Positions 36,610-48,420 of a stretch of DNA of 64,000 nucleotides are shown one piece after another; the first letter of the stretch is position 1, and each line of letters begins with the position of its first letter. Both the position numbers and the translations under genes were made by a program. The stretch comes from Serilophus lunatus (Eukaryota > Chordata > Aves > Passeriformes > Eurylaimidae): assembly GCA_013399895.1 (NCBI GenBank), contig VXBA01001255.1:3392692-3456691 (forward strand). The letters run 5' to 3'. The notes beneath the pieces are model-generated. The model made no database searches and was not told the origin of the DNA. It worked only from the letters and a program-made list of their open reading frames with translations.

Positions 36610-36742
36610 CTCCTTTTTTTGGATGACAGGAGCAGATAATAGCTGTCACATTTCCCCGATAAGCCTCAACGCCATGCTTTCCCCCATTTGGAGTAGCCCA
36701 TCTACAACCATTGTTACTTGGTCTAATCTTGTTTCTCCACAG
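36610..36742 (-). CDS. Weaker candidate coding exon, unrecognised protein
   Basis: On the minus strand the acceptor AAAGTTACTTCAG precedes 133 bases ending AAAGGAG, followed by the strong donor GTAAGGAA. It starts in phase 0, reads 44 codons and leaves one base. That base plus the first two of the exon at 33,208-33,392 makes an alanine codon (G|CT), so the two are phase-compatible and in the right order. The peptide begins LWRNKIRPSNN, contains GGKHGVEAYRGNV and ends SCHPKKG. The acceptor's pyrimidine tract is poor, and a SINE remnant sits less than 60 bases upstream. Chance phase agreement is one in three, so this is only suggestive. Confidence 0.25.
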
Positions 36743-36787
36743 CTGAAGTAACTTTGCTCTTCTTAGCAAGCAGGAAAACTGGGAACA

Positions 36788-36832
36788 GGAGGATTGGGAC
36801 TCCTGGGTCCTGTTCCCAGCTCTCACTGTGAG
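36788..36832 (+). repeat. tRNA-derived SINE head fragment
   Basis: GATTGGGACTCCTGGGTCCT and GTTCCCAGCTCTCACTGTGA match the box B region of amniote MIR/CORE-SINEs ('ggactcctgggttctattcccagctctgccact'). It is short and lacks the core and tail. Confidence 0.5.
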
Positions 36833-36839
36833 ATCTCTT

Positions 36840-37755
36840 TTACAAGTAGATCTTTAATTTTTTTTTTTTAAATACCACTTGGATTCCTAATTTCTGGTTT
36901 CCGCTTTTGTTATCTGAGGTTCAGAGATCCAAGGAGCACTCTTGAAGAGAAAGTACAAGATGCCAGTTGCCTTGGGGACCCTTTGCCTTTTAATGTGATT
37001 GTGCCAAGCTCTTTGGAGAAAACCCTAGCACTGCTACTCATTGAGCCATAGAGGGATGGGTTTGCCCCCAATCCACGCTCTCACTAGTGTAGACAAAGCC
37101 CTTTGGAGTTGCACTTAACCAGAGCTTTGAATCTAGACCTCATCCTTGTCATCAGAACAAAAGGTGTCTTTCATTCACTTGAATGGGAGATACAGGTCTT
37201 GCCCACTGGCAAAAGGTGTTAAGGCCACAAGAGGCACAATTTGTTGCAGAACTGAACCAAGCATCCTGATGCTTTCCAGTGCTGGAAGTCCTCTTTGTGG
37301 CTACTACCCACCCAGGTTGGATCTGCTATGGTTCCTACAAACCATCTCGATTATTCTGAGGTGTGGTCACTCAACTCCTGAAAGTCTTCCTTTTCCCCCA
37401 GAATTCATCCTTATCTTTACGTCTTCCTGGAGCCACTGGCTCTTTGCTGCTGGCAGACTCATCAAGGTCCCACACGCTCTTGATTTGCATTCGTGTGCTT
37501 CGCTGCCAACAAGCTGCTGCTCGGCTCCCTGCGCTGACCCTTCTTGGTTTGATTCAGATTTTGGTTCTTTTAATGCTGCTAATCCCCAAATCTTGTGTAG
37601 GACGAATACAGGACGGCTAAAGAATGATTTTTTTTTGGTGAGAAAGCCTTGCAAACCCCTATAGTCAGCATGTGAATGCTATCTGGAGAGGGGAAAAAAC
37701 AGCTGATCTTCACTGTGTCTAAACTGAAGGTTTCACATTAGTCTAGGCTGACTTG
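36840..37755. other. Non-coding stretch, one unconvincing acceptor
   Basis: A 172-codon frame on + (37,146-37,664) covers a very good acceptor (CTTCCTTTTCCCCCAG, ending near 37,401). The only nearby donor is weak (CATCAAG|GTCCCA), and three + frames are open across it. Not called as a gene. Confidence 0.4.
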
Positions 37756-37759
37756 TTGG

Positions 37760-38000
37760 GAGGAGGTCTTTTGCACTCGGGTACTTGCAATATTTGCTAT
37801 ACAAAAATCTTCTGTGTGCTTTTATGCACATCTATTATTCCCCACATTGCTTTTAAAAGGATTTCCCGTTGCAATTCATATGCCTGTCCCTTTTGAGTGT
37901 CATTACCTTCTGCCATGCTAATTAAACCAAAAAGGGAGGAGGTCACAAATAACAACACAAATGAAAAATATAGGCTTGTCATATTTGACAAAGGCATCGA
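37760..38000. promoter_or_regulatory. Candidate conserved non-coding element
   Basis: TGCAATATTTGCTATAC, CTTTTATGCACATC, TTGCAATTCATATGCC, CATGCTAATTAAACC and GGCATCGATG lie in repeat-free AT-rich DNA. Octamer-like and homeodomain-like cores suggest an enhancer. Inferred. Confidence 0.35.
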
Positions 38001-38009
38001 TGTTCAAAC

Positions 38010-41000
38010 AGGTTTTCTATACCATGAGTGCTTTCTTGTTGCACCTAGCTAAGGGAAAATGCAACTGATGTTGTGTTTTTAGTGATTAAGTGGTTAATGA
38101 TTTAATGAACTAAAAAAAATCTCATTTGTTGCATCCCTTGGACTCAGAAAAAACCTCAAAGAGCTGATTTTCTGTGTACCTCAGTCCAATATTGCTACCT
38201 GCTGGGATATGAACACAATCTCTAAATAAATTGCAAGTGGCCTTGGGCAAATGGAAGAGTTTCGCTTTGATCTTGCTAGAGAGAATGAACTCAAATGTTC
38301 AATCAATCAAATTCATAACTTCTAGCTACAATCGGCCTGACAACAGCCTATTATTTATTTTTAAAATCATATATTTCATTATTGCAAAACACACAGTCTC
38401 TCATGGGGGGAAAAGACTAAATTATTGATAAGCCTTGTGTGTGACTGAGTTTGTTGGTTTTGACATGCTTGTCACTAACTATTGTCAGGAAGAATTTACT
38501 AAGATGTTTAGTCTGAAAAGTTGGCCAGGAATGTGTGTTGTGCCACATTTAAACTGGGTAGAGGAAACTTTAATAGCTTCTTTCTTCTTAAATTCCTAGT
38601 TGGTAAAGACAGTTGAAGGCAGACTGGGCTTTCTGGTGTGAAAACAATGTGTTAGAACAAGCGCCCTTTGTTTTAATTGCTGCAAACCAGATGATTCAGC
38701 CTCTGAAGTAATCCATGAGTTGGGGATATGTAACTTTTACTTGATTTGTATCTTTCTGGAAGTAACAATTCTCAGTCTGCAGAATATTTATGTGTACAGA
38801 AAAGGGAGAACAATTAACCCCACACCTCAAGAGTCTGTTTTCACTAGTATTTGTCAAAAGCATCTGAAGAGTGAGTAAGAAAAGAGGGTGTCAGAGAAAT
38901 CTGTGGGGAGACTCACTACTAAGTCATCCTATTATACAAAAGCATTTATAGAGATGTTATAATGAGTAGCTTTTCCAACCCAGCTGGAGTTTGTGAGGAA
39001 ACTGTGCAGACACCTGGATAGAGCTCCCATATGGTTCAGGGGACTCCATGATTGACCTATCACCATGTGTGTGGTAATGGATAGATTTTTGTAGGAGAGC
39101 CATGACCTTTTCACTCTCTGTTGGTATCTATGTGACCCTTACAGGTCTTACATGTCTGTAAATAAAATAACTACTAGTACTCAAGAGACTTAGGTCTCTG
39201 GATATGTCCAAGAGCTCTTGTGGCAATCACAATAAAGAAAGAATTGAAATCCTGACCCTTTTGAAGTCAATATTTTGGGGTTTTTTTATGATGGACTTCT
39301 TAAAGTCAGGATTTTGTCTGTCTGTGCTTTTAGTTGCTACTGGGCAGAGCAAAGAACCAAGATGTTCTATGACCCCAGTCCAGCTAAGATCCACCAGCAT
39401 GTGTCTTTAAGGCAACACGAGGAAAAATAGCAACCAGTGTAGAGGAACTGAGGAATGGAGAATATAACCACTATTAAAAGTATCCACATATGTATTGTAC
39501 ACGTATTCATACGTATTCTTGGTTCACTCCATGTCTGCATCCAACACCAAGTCATAAGTAAGGCCTTAAGCATGTGAGCAATTAGCATTCAAAGTTTTAC
39601 AGAGATGCTGCATCTCCATCAATTCATAACAGAGCTGAGGTTAAGGAAGGCTACCGAAATACTTGCAGGCACTTCATTTCATGTAGGACTGCAGGGTTAA
39701 ATTCTGATCCATGAGTATAATATAAATCTGCAAAATTGTCTAAAACTAGTGTCTCACACAGTCATAGGATTTGATACAGAATTCTGAAGAACAGTTTAAT
39801 GGGAAGGTAATGGTATTAAAAAATCAAAGTTATGGAATAAATCTTGCTTTCCTTCTAAATGCTGCTCTCTCTCTGGAGTAGAAATAAGTAATTTTACTTC
39901 AGCTTAGTACAACACTGATCTATTTTTGGTTTGGTTTCGGCATGTCTTGATTCAAAATCAAATATTTCTGGTCACCAAAAGAAGACAAGTTAAATGTTGT
40001 CATAATCCTCAAAATGTTCTTTTAGTCAGATATTGAAATTATCCTTTCAGTATTTCTGTCTGTGCTTGTTCCTAAACAGTTTGTTCCGTGACCTCTTGGA
40101 TGGTATTTCATCATTTTCTATTGGTTTCACAACAGTGGAGTGTTCCATGGGTGAGAAATTCCAAGAGAAGGTAATGGAAAAGCTGAGCAAGACGACTGAT
40201 TTAAGCAAACTTTAATGATGTGAAAGCTGAGAATCTTACCCAGGTCTTCTAGGGTGCCTCTGCGGGCACTGCAAAGAGAGGCCCATCCAGGAGATCATTT
40301 GTCCTGTTCTGAAGCAGTTAAAAATGGACCACCTTTCTCCACAGGAATGGAGATTACTATTAAAAATGCAATTTTTATCTTTGATACATTTCTTCATTTT
40401 GTTGTTGTAGCCACCATTGTTTCACAGTTTGTCAGGGGCAACAGTGCAAAAATCTCCAAGATTTTCCAGGTCCCTCTGTTCAGACCTGTTGGAAACACCA
40501 CCATAGGTGCAACAGGCAGCTCCAATAAATCTAGGTGGCTTTGGGAGCTTCCCTTCCTGTTGTTTGCTTGGCAGCTCTGAGCATGAACTCATACCATTTG
40601 CCTGGTTTATGTCACATATGATAGTCCTATTTGCACCTAGGCTTGTGTCCAGACTGTGACTGCCTTTTATACCTCACACCAATTCACACTTGTTGCAAAG
40701 CCTGGAAAACGAAACCTTTCCTGAGCTTTACTTCAGTGGCATCACTACACCATGTAATTATAGACTGTAATGTTATTTTATTATGAAGATTTAGCAAGAT
40801 GAGCAGTTTGGGACACACTTAAGGCCTAACATACAACTTGTTCAAGCCAAGTTCAACTTGGCTTTGATTTCTGTTGTGAGATTTATTGTCACAGGGAATA
40901 CACATTGCACTTGACACTGCCGTGTGCCTGTCTAAGCTGAGGATATAGACTTTTTAAGGCCAGCAAGATTTATTTGTTCTTTTCAGTGTCTGGGACTAAA

Positions 41001-43890
41001 TTGTTGCATGGAATGAATGTACTGCCTAAACACACTCCAATCCTTCCAGATACAGGAGGAGGATAGAATAATTTGCTTTGTTTCTGTTTTTCTCAACCAC
41101 CTGAGAAATAATTTCAAAGATCTCTCCTGCCTAGGTTTCCATTGGGCTGTAAGTGACTGTTGTCTGTTTTCAGAAGTTCACAGGTACATCAAAATGTACA
41201 AATGGTATCTCTTCCCTTTTAGCACACAGAAAGGCTCAGATCACTGTGGGAGGACAGTGCCAGTGTTGTGTACTTTGCCAGATGCTTAGTGGCTGTAATA
41301 ATGAGGGCGATTAAGGAAACAGGGATATTAGCTTCTGCAATCTATGATAGTGGGGGACAGTGCTTGGTCACTCAGAAAGGTCTCCTCAGCTGCTGTGTTG
41401 CCGTGTTTAAGGGAGGTGGTGTTTGTTACCTGCCAAGCAGCCTCTGATTTAAAATCTCAAAGCACTGTGAAGTGTCAACACCAAATTAATTTCTTTGTGT
41501 GTCGGTTGTAATCCCAGACAGTCCCTTCTGATACTTGGTGGTTGCGAAAGTGTGGTAAATTCAAATTTGAGGTTCTTTTGGTTTTTTGGCTCAAGTGAAC
41601 ATCAGAGGAAATTCCTTTTTACTCTACTGTGCTATTGAGAAGAGCAGGGAAATGGTTCAGCTATGTAGCAAGAGTAGGTTGGAAGTGTTTTCAAAGGAAA
41701 AATAACACTTGTAAACTGGTTGCCCTGTGATTTCTGTTAATCGGGTTTATTTTTCTGTTAACTATAATCATGTAATCCCAAGCAAGCCACATACTGTCTG
41801 TTTACCAATCTTCCCATTCGGAAATGAACACCCAGCAGGCAATTCTGCTGCTGTAGGTGGATCAGCCATGAGACCTCCAGCGATGACAATTATCAACGGC
41901 TTCTGTCTGAAGATACCCTCCGCACCAGTTCACAACAAGAGCAGCTGCTGAAAGTTAACCACACATCCCGGCACAGGCCATCATTAGCACAGGTTCATCA
42001 CACAGGACAGGGTCATATTGTTGTTACGTGTGGCAGAAATTTTTTGTTGACTCCAGCAGCCACAGGTTTTCAGCCATGGCTTGGAGTGCACAGAGCAAAG
42101 ATTTTTTTATGATAGCACAGCATACCTACTACCTCTAGGTTTGAGGAATGTTACAGCTGGACATTTTTCCAATGAGCTCATGGCATGCTACTGCCTTACC
42201 ATATGTTGGTTTTGCTTTCCCCTTCTAATTTATTGCATGACTTAACAACCTGAAGTACAAGGACAACATTTTGCCCCAGCAAGCAACAGTGTACCTTACA
42301 CATATACCATATTTGGGCACTTCTGAAGGAACTAGAAGTGCCATCTGACTGTTTGCTTCTCAATTTTGCATGAGAGCCTTCCCATTTGTATGTTGGCGTT
42401 TTAACATACCAAAAAAAAAGAGTATCCCTATAAAGTGGAAAACACACAGACAAGCTGATACTTTCTCCATGTGCAAAGGGAAGTGAAAAACCAGGCAGTG
42501 TAAGATAGTTCAGTTTCTTTGTCTTTAGCAACGTCCTTGCTGTGAAGACTTTTCTAATCTAATTTCCTCGGGTTTTTGGGACTCTGCTTATCTACATTTT
42601 GTGCTTTATCAACATTTAATTATAGGCAATTATCTCTTTCCACAAAAATATGTTTCTGTATTTAGTATCCACCCTTACAAAAGCCTGCCCACAATAAACT
42701 AGGGAAACCAAACTTTATCCCTGAAGAGAAGCTGGTTCATTCTAGGGATGTAGTTGCAATGGGACTCTGTGAGCTAACAAAGGGACAAAAATGAAACAAG
42801 AAAAGAATGATCAGTGCACATAAAGGTGGAAGAATGTTCCACACTCCAGGTTTGGATAGCAGCTGGCACAGGCTAGTGTGAACCAGTGGGTGCTGCAGGG
42901 TGCCTAGATTCCCAGCAGAGTTCCAGCAATCCCTGGCTGTGACAGCAGCGCTGTAGCAGAGCTGCTACAGAATGTACTGTCATGGGCAGTGCTGGACTCC
43001 AGTCTACTTGGTCAGGTAGACAGCTTTGGCACCAAACCTTATTCTGGGTTTTGATGCTTACATGAATTCAGATGTGAATTCCCATGCTGGTCCATGAAGT
43101 TTCTCAGGGAAACTTATTATGCAGCACCATTGCCTGTGTGGAAGGCTTGGGTTGTGCTATGCTGTGGTGTTGTTTGGATCTTTTCTGTTCCCAGGGAGAG
43201 CAGAGTCTGAGCACAGCACCACTCATCAATGTCTACCCTGACCCTGACATTCAGCTTAGTGTCTATCCACCAGTTTTAGATTTGCTGTGTTGGAGGAGGA
43301 CATGATTTCACAGGGGCAGTGGAAAAGATTTAACTTCATGCTTGACTTTCCCAGAATGAATGACACTGACAATGGTTGATGGCAAATTTCTGTCGGTCTC
43401 ATTGTGTTATTTTAGTTGAACTTCTTAAATAATAAAGTGCTTATATTCCCATTTTTATCCTCATGGCAGCACAAACTGCAACTCATCTTCTGGATATAAG
43501 ATGTGGTTATCTCTAAATGCATGGGAGAGAGTGGATTATGCAAATATGCTTATTACTCTCTTATGGTGCTGGTAGTGGTTTGTTTATGTTTGTTTTGCTT
43601 TGCTTTTTTTTTTATTTGAGCTCATTAACACTTGAGGCAACATGGATTTCTTCCTGCAGTCTGAAATAAAAATCATAGGAAAAAAAATCTGTTACCATCT
43701 CTATTTTTCTGGGCTAAGATATAAAAACAAATAAGAAGCTTCAAGTTGTTGACCAAGCCTCTCTCAAATCCCCCCAGCTCCCCCTCATATCAGTCCTTGT
43801 TTTCTTACTCCTGAACTGAAAGTATCAACCGGGAGCAAACATACAAGGTTTTTGTAGTTGTTTCCATAGAAATTAGGCAGTACTTCTGCT
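38010..43890. other. Non-coding stretch, no gene supported
   Basis: A 5.9-kb stretch without a supported gene. At 40,240-40,268 on the minus strand a strong acceptor (GGCCTCTCTTTGCAG) and strong donor (CCTGG|GTAAGATTC) enclose only 29 bases. A CpG-retaining block at about 41,820-42,030 (CCAGCGATGAC, TATCAACGGC, CCTCCGCACC, TCCCGGCAC, TTACGTGTGG) may be conserved. An ancient-repeat phrase (GAAATCCTGACCCTTTTGAA) lies near 39,246. Confidence 0.45.
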
Positions 43891-43899
43891 ACACCTTAA

Positions 43900-44120
43900 T
43901 TGCATATGTTGCAGATCACGTCATAAGTCATTCCGACAAAAAGGCCAGGGAACCTTAATATTTTTGTTTACAGTATGTTAAACAGATGTTTTTTTCAGTG
44001 TAGAGATAAGACTACATTAAATATGATTTTATAAATAGAGGCTCTCACAGCTCAGCTCCTCTCGGGACTGCTCTGATTTGGTTGTTGGATGATTATAATG
44101 GGTTTTTAATTACACCTGTT
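43900..44120. promoter_or_regulatory. Candidate conserved element with MEF2-like site
   Basis: TTAATTGCATATGTTGC, ATCACGTCATAAGTCATTCCG, TTGTTTACAG, TTATAAATAG (44,029-44,038; fits the MEF2 consensus YTAWWWWTAR and could also act as a TATA box), and GGTTTTTAATTACACC. Repeat-free. It may be an enhancer or a TATA promoter; neither can be decided from sequence. Confidence 0.35.
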
Positions 44121-44337
44121 AGCCAAGGTGTATATCAGAACTAAATTACAAAGCACCTTACAGTCAAGATTTTTCCAGTGTACAACAAGCTGGAAAAGGC
44201 TTTTTGTCCATAAGGACAAAGAAATTATTTTTCACATTATTAAAATTACAGAAGCTTTCTGGGCAAACATAGTGATAACATGGAAGATTAAGATAGACAA
44301 ACTTTTTGTTTATTTTTGTTATTTATTTATTTATTTA

Positions 44338-44358
44338 AGAAGGTGTTTAACACCTTCT
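44338..44358. promoter_or_regulatory. 21-bp palindrome with inverted T-box-like half sites
   Basis: Arms AGAAGGTGTT and AACACCTTCT flank a single central T. Each arm contains AGGTGT, the T-box half-site core, in convergent orientation. It follows an AT-rich (TTTA)n run. The palindrome is seen directly; T-box binding is inferred. Confidence 0.5.
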
Positions 44359-44359
44359 C

Positions 44360-46385
44360 CCAGGAAAGTTTAACTCCTTGCTGACTTACCCTCTGGTGAA
44401 GCTTGAAGGTTATTTTGTCTTGGTTTTGTTTCTAAGATTTTTTTCTCATAAGAATGAAGAAGGTAAATTTTGCCATTAAAAAAAAATTAAAAAATAAGGC
44501 TCTACCTAAAACTAAAAAGCTTGTGTTTAGAAGAATGAGGACAAATAATTTTCATCCCTGAAGAAAAAAACATTTAGAATAGTTCAATCTTTTCGGAGTC
44601 ATCTGGTGCTGTCCCTTAGGTGAAGAGATAACTCTAGCCACCATGAGGAGTTGGACAACTCAAATCATAAAGGAGTGGCTATTTTGGTCATATATGGATG
44701 CTCAGTGAAACAAAAGGAGCCAAATAATTACATATAAACAGTAGGTAATATTTAGAACAGACTCAGTGCAGGCTCTCAAATACATTATTTCAACCATAAA
44801 TGACAGCTTGATTGCAGTCCTGCTGAGGCCAGTGGAAATAGGCCCAGTTTCAAAGTTTTGGTTTTGATTACGACTAGATCCACTCACTGTTTTCTGAATT
44901 TACCCGAAAAATGGGGTGAAGTTATTGAAACGACTAATGTGAAATATTAGGCTTCCAGCTGCAGAGGGCTATTGAAATGTTTTTGAACATTTCATCTGTG
45001 TTATGGTGGGCTTCTTTGCTGAGAGTTTTAGTGTATTTCTATCCATTGAAGCATGTTCCTTCAGGAACATCAGAAGACCTGGGAAAGCCTGAAGGACATG
45101 CACAGAAAGAGGTTGATGTATTTGCTGGGACACTCAACTATTTAGGTCTTAAACCAGCAAAAGGCAGCTTTGTTTTAGACCATGGTAGCTGCTGAATTCC
45201 AGACTTTCATCAGGGGAGGCTAAGGAGGTTCCCAAAAGCCCTGTCTTGGGGACATCCAATTGTGTTTGAAAAAGCTCAGCTACACTGAGAGACTTGATCT
45301 TTGGATGATTATAAGGTTCCTGTTGCTATTCCTTTTTTAAATAAGTTTTTTTCAGCATTATAGTGGATCAGAGAACCCATCATTGAGCTCCCATACTTGT
45401 TTTTCACCTTTCAGCAGCATTCCCAAGAGGCCCAGCATGGAGGGACACTGCTGGTCATGGGATCCCAGACGCATTGCTCCAAGCACTCGAGTATTTGGAG
45501 AGGGCTGTGCTGCCATTTTGAAATGGAACAACTAACCTGTTTTGGCTCTTGGATTACCATCAGGAAGAGTCATTTCACCGTGCAAAGTACTCTTTTGTTC
45601 TGTCTTTCAGAAAAAAACTTTCGACTTATTGGTGGCTTTAGCGAGCTGATTGCATTAATTACCTCGGAATAGCACAAGATCATGTGCTTCCATAGTTTGT
45701 CTCTTCAATGCACAAGTCTGCTCAGACAAGATACTTGTCTTGTTAGAGTGTGAAAAGACATATGTTTTTGCCAGCTTGGTAGTTATTACTTGGGTAATTC
45801 TGCCTGGTGAAAAGAACAAGAAATTCCTTTTCCCCACATGTTTTGAGAAGGGGAGGTGTTTCTTTATAAAATCTCAGGAAACTAAGGACTCTTCTATAAA
45901 GAAAAAAGGTTACCATTGTTTGAAAGCTGTACAATCCTTTTAGTCAAGCAGAAGATGGGTAAAAGTGCAAAAAGAAAGCAGATGGCCATGCTCACCCTTC
46001 CTTGGTGAGCTTACTCACAAGGGAGCTTTCCCTGTTGTTTGCTGCCTATAAATGCGCACATACACTAAGCCAGCAGTATTGCTGCTGTTACCTCATATAT
46101 CTTTCAGAGAACGAGCTTGCTGTGTTTCTGAAGGTATTACTTAATGGCCATGGGGTGAATGGACCACTTGAGAAAAGCCATGTTTGAAGGAGCCTGTAGG
46201 CATGTTGTTCATGAACTTTAATTTTTCCCTGAGTAGAACTGGAAGAGAATAAGCTGAATGTTGAAAGGTATTGATGGAAAAGTAACAAAAAAACAAAGGG
46301 CAGGAGGAAAAGCAGGACACAAGAGAATAAGAAGAGGTAAGTAGATGGGAAGACTGAAGAAATGGAGATGAAGAAAGACACATAG
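44360..46385. other. Non-coding stretch, no gene supported
   Basis: Includes an 18-bp inverted repeat (ATGTTCCT, 2-base spacer, AGGAACAT) at 45,053-45,070. A + strand acceptor (TTTTGTTCTGTCTTTCAG) ends at about 45,610 and is followed by a 17-20 codon frame to a stop. A + donor-like AAGAG|GTAAGTAG lies near 46,337. No complete exon was found. Confidence 0.45.
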
Positions 46386-46389
46386 TGAG

Positions 46390-46520
46390 GCAGCTAACGC
46401 TGTTATTGGTCCTAGGATGTGCTTCCAGAGGAGATTTAATTAGTTGTTCTGCTTCAATTATGCAGAGAACAGCTTACTTTAGCTATTAGCTTGGACGTGG
46501 TTTTCAGACATTGTTTTCAC
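46390..46520. promoter_or_regulatory. Candidate conserved non-coding element
   Basis: CAGCTAACGCTGTTATTGGTCC (contains a CCAAT-type ATTGG), GATTTAATTAGTTG, TTCAATTATGCAG, GCTATTAGC and GGACGTGG in repeat-free DNA. Inferred enhancer. Confidence 0.3.
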
Positions 46521-46529
46521 CCAACACAA

Positions 46530-47980
46530 GTGTTAATGCTGGTTTGAACAAAGCACCTTACTTGACTAGTTTCATAGAGAAAAATGGAATGTGATCCCAC
46601 TGGGGTCTAATCTGACCATGAACAGAGGTGATGTCCATCGTACTGACTCCAATTCATGTGAAATCCAGCAGATTCACTCATCTATGTTATCATGAAGCTT
46701 CAGCAAAAGCTCCTTTTAGTACCAGGTCAAAGACTGATAAAAAGAGGCCAAGTATGCCACCAGAGTAATCTTCTCTCTTGGAAATGCCAAAATAGTGTCT
46801 GAATCCTGATTTGGAAGTGGCATATTAGAGCTGGCATGGTTGCAGAAGTCAGTCTAGTTGGGCTGGGGAGTAATACTTATTATTATACACAGTTCTTGAC
46901 CATGAACAGAGTATAGAAGGCTAGATCTGTAACAAGTGTAAGTTTTCTGTACATAGATCTTTTCTATTTCTTCGAATTAAGTAATTCTTTCCCACTTGGT
47001 GAGTGCCTACCACTTCTTGCTGGATGCTGCTGGTCAGGACTCTTCCCAAATGTTCTCTCCATTGCTCTGATGATTTTGGCCAGTGTGTGATGGCTTGGAC
47101 AGACCCTGCTAAGTGAACACAACAGGACTGGCAGTTTGTGACTTTTTTTATTATTATTTTTACAGGGAAAGCGTAAGTGTTGTAGCTGTCTAACTTCCCT
47201 GATATTGCTGGCTTGAAACAAACCCAGGTAGCAAGTTTATCACAGATAGCTTTCTTTCAGAAATCAAATTACCTTTCATCTCCAAATCCTCCATTTATTA
47301 TCATTCAAGATCAGAAAGGCTTATTCATAAAAATTAAGATACTACCATATTCAAAAATCTGGCCATGGCTTCTCCTCCCTTTCTGAGGGAAGCCCATATG
47401 AGGATATTTACATGATTTAAAGGTCTCTAAATTACAAAAGAGTGCACTTGCAGTAAACAGAGTCATACCACGGGGCTATGGGACCTGTAATACATAGCAT
47501 TGTAAGAAAGATTTCTCCAGTTGCTGTCAACCTTGACAAGTAACCTGTTGAAATGCAGATGCTTCATTCTTGCACCCCATTCAGCAAATCGTTCAGCCAG
47601 AGTACATTCCTCTGTCTCTAATGAGAAAGAGGGGAAAGGACACACTTTTGATAATATATAATCATCTCTGGTTGTCTGTGCCTTGGGATAGGGTCACATC
47701 ATGCAGGTGCTTTGCACATTTTTCTGCTATGAAATTTAATATTTGGCCTATTCTACTCATAGCCCAGCCAGGAAGATTCAGAGCTATCTGAGGCTAGGAT
47801 TTGTTCCCCATTTTTTGACTTTGTGGCAGTAAGTGGGAATGACCTCAGTCTTGACAGAAGATGAAATTTTATAAGCTTTTACCTACAGGTGGAAGATGTT
47901 AATAAGTATTTCTGGCATTCTAATATCCTTCCACTTAAGCATTATTAGTGAAATCTCCCTTCTTCCTTTAATCACCAGAG
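46530..47980. other. Non-coding stretch, no gene supported
   Basis: Ordinary AT-rich sequence with short frames. Around 46,600-46,680 are phrases reminiscent of ancient amniote repeats (CACTGGGGTCTAATCTGACC). Nothing else is recognised. Confidence 0.45.
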
Positions 47981-47989
47981 CTAGACATT

Positions 47990-48410
47990 TCTGAGCTTTG
48001 CCGTCATTTGAAAAGAGACAAACACGCAACAAATCGCGCTTGACTAATTTTGTTAAATTCTACAGAAAAGCAAATGTGAAGTCAGGTCTCTAGAGGTCGA
48101 GTCTTTGGCAAGAGGAATTTATAAGTAGAGTACTATTTGTTCTCTGATTATTTGCTCCACTGACAGTAGATGAAGGAAAGACGAATCAGAAGATTTGTGC
48201 TAATTTAGAAAAATGTTTGAAAATGTTTGCCTTGCAAATCCAAATATATTAGCTAAATGTTATTGAATAATAATGAGAATGGGCGTTTATTGACCGAAGG
48301 ACTTTGGAACTATGCAAAATTAATTTGTATTTATTTAACACTGCCTTTCAATGGATCTTTGTTCATGTTTCTGCAGCTTGGATTTCTTTGCAAGAGCTGA
48401 TCTCTTTTTA
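47990..48410. promoter_or_regulatory. Candidate conserved non-coding element
   Basis: GCCGTCATTTG, CACGCAACAAATCGCGC, GAGGTCGAGTC, AAGACGAATC, GGGCGTTTATTGACCGAAGG, TGCAAAATTAATTTG and ATTTATTTAACAC. AT-rich, repeat-free, with unusually many retained CpGs. Enhancer-like by texture. Confidence 0.38.
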
Positions 48411-48420
48411 TAGCATTTCT

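Noticed and set aside
37146..37664. 172-codon + strand ORF with an internal good acceptor
   Set aside because: No adequate donor, three frames open around the acceptor, and no domain-like peptide.
45611..45672. Terminal-exon-like segment after TTTTGTTCTGTCTTTCAG
   Set aside because: Only about 20 codons to a stop, with no supporting partner exon on the + strand.
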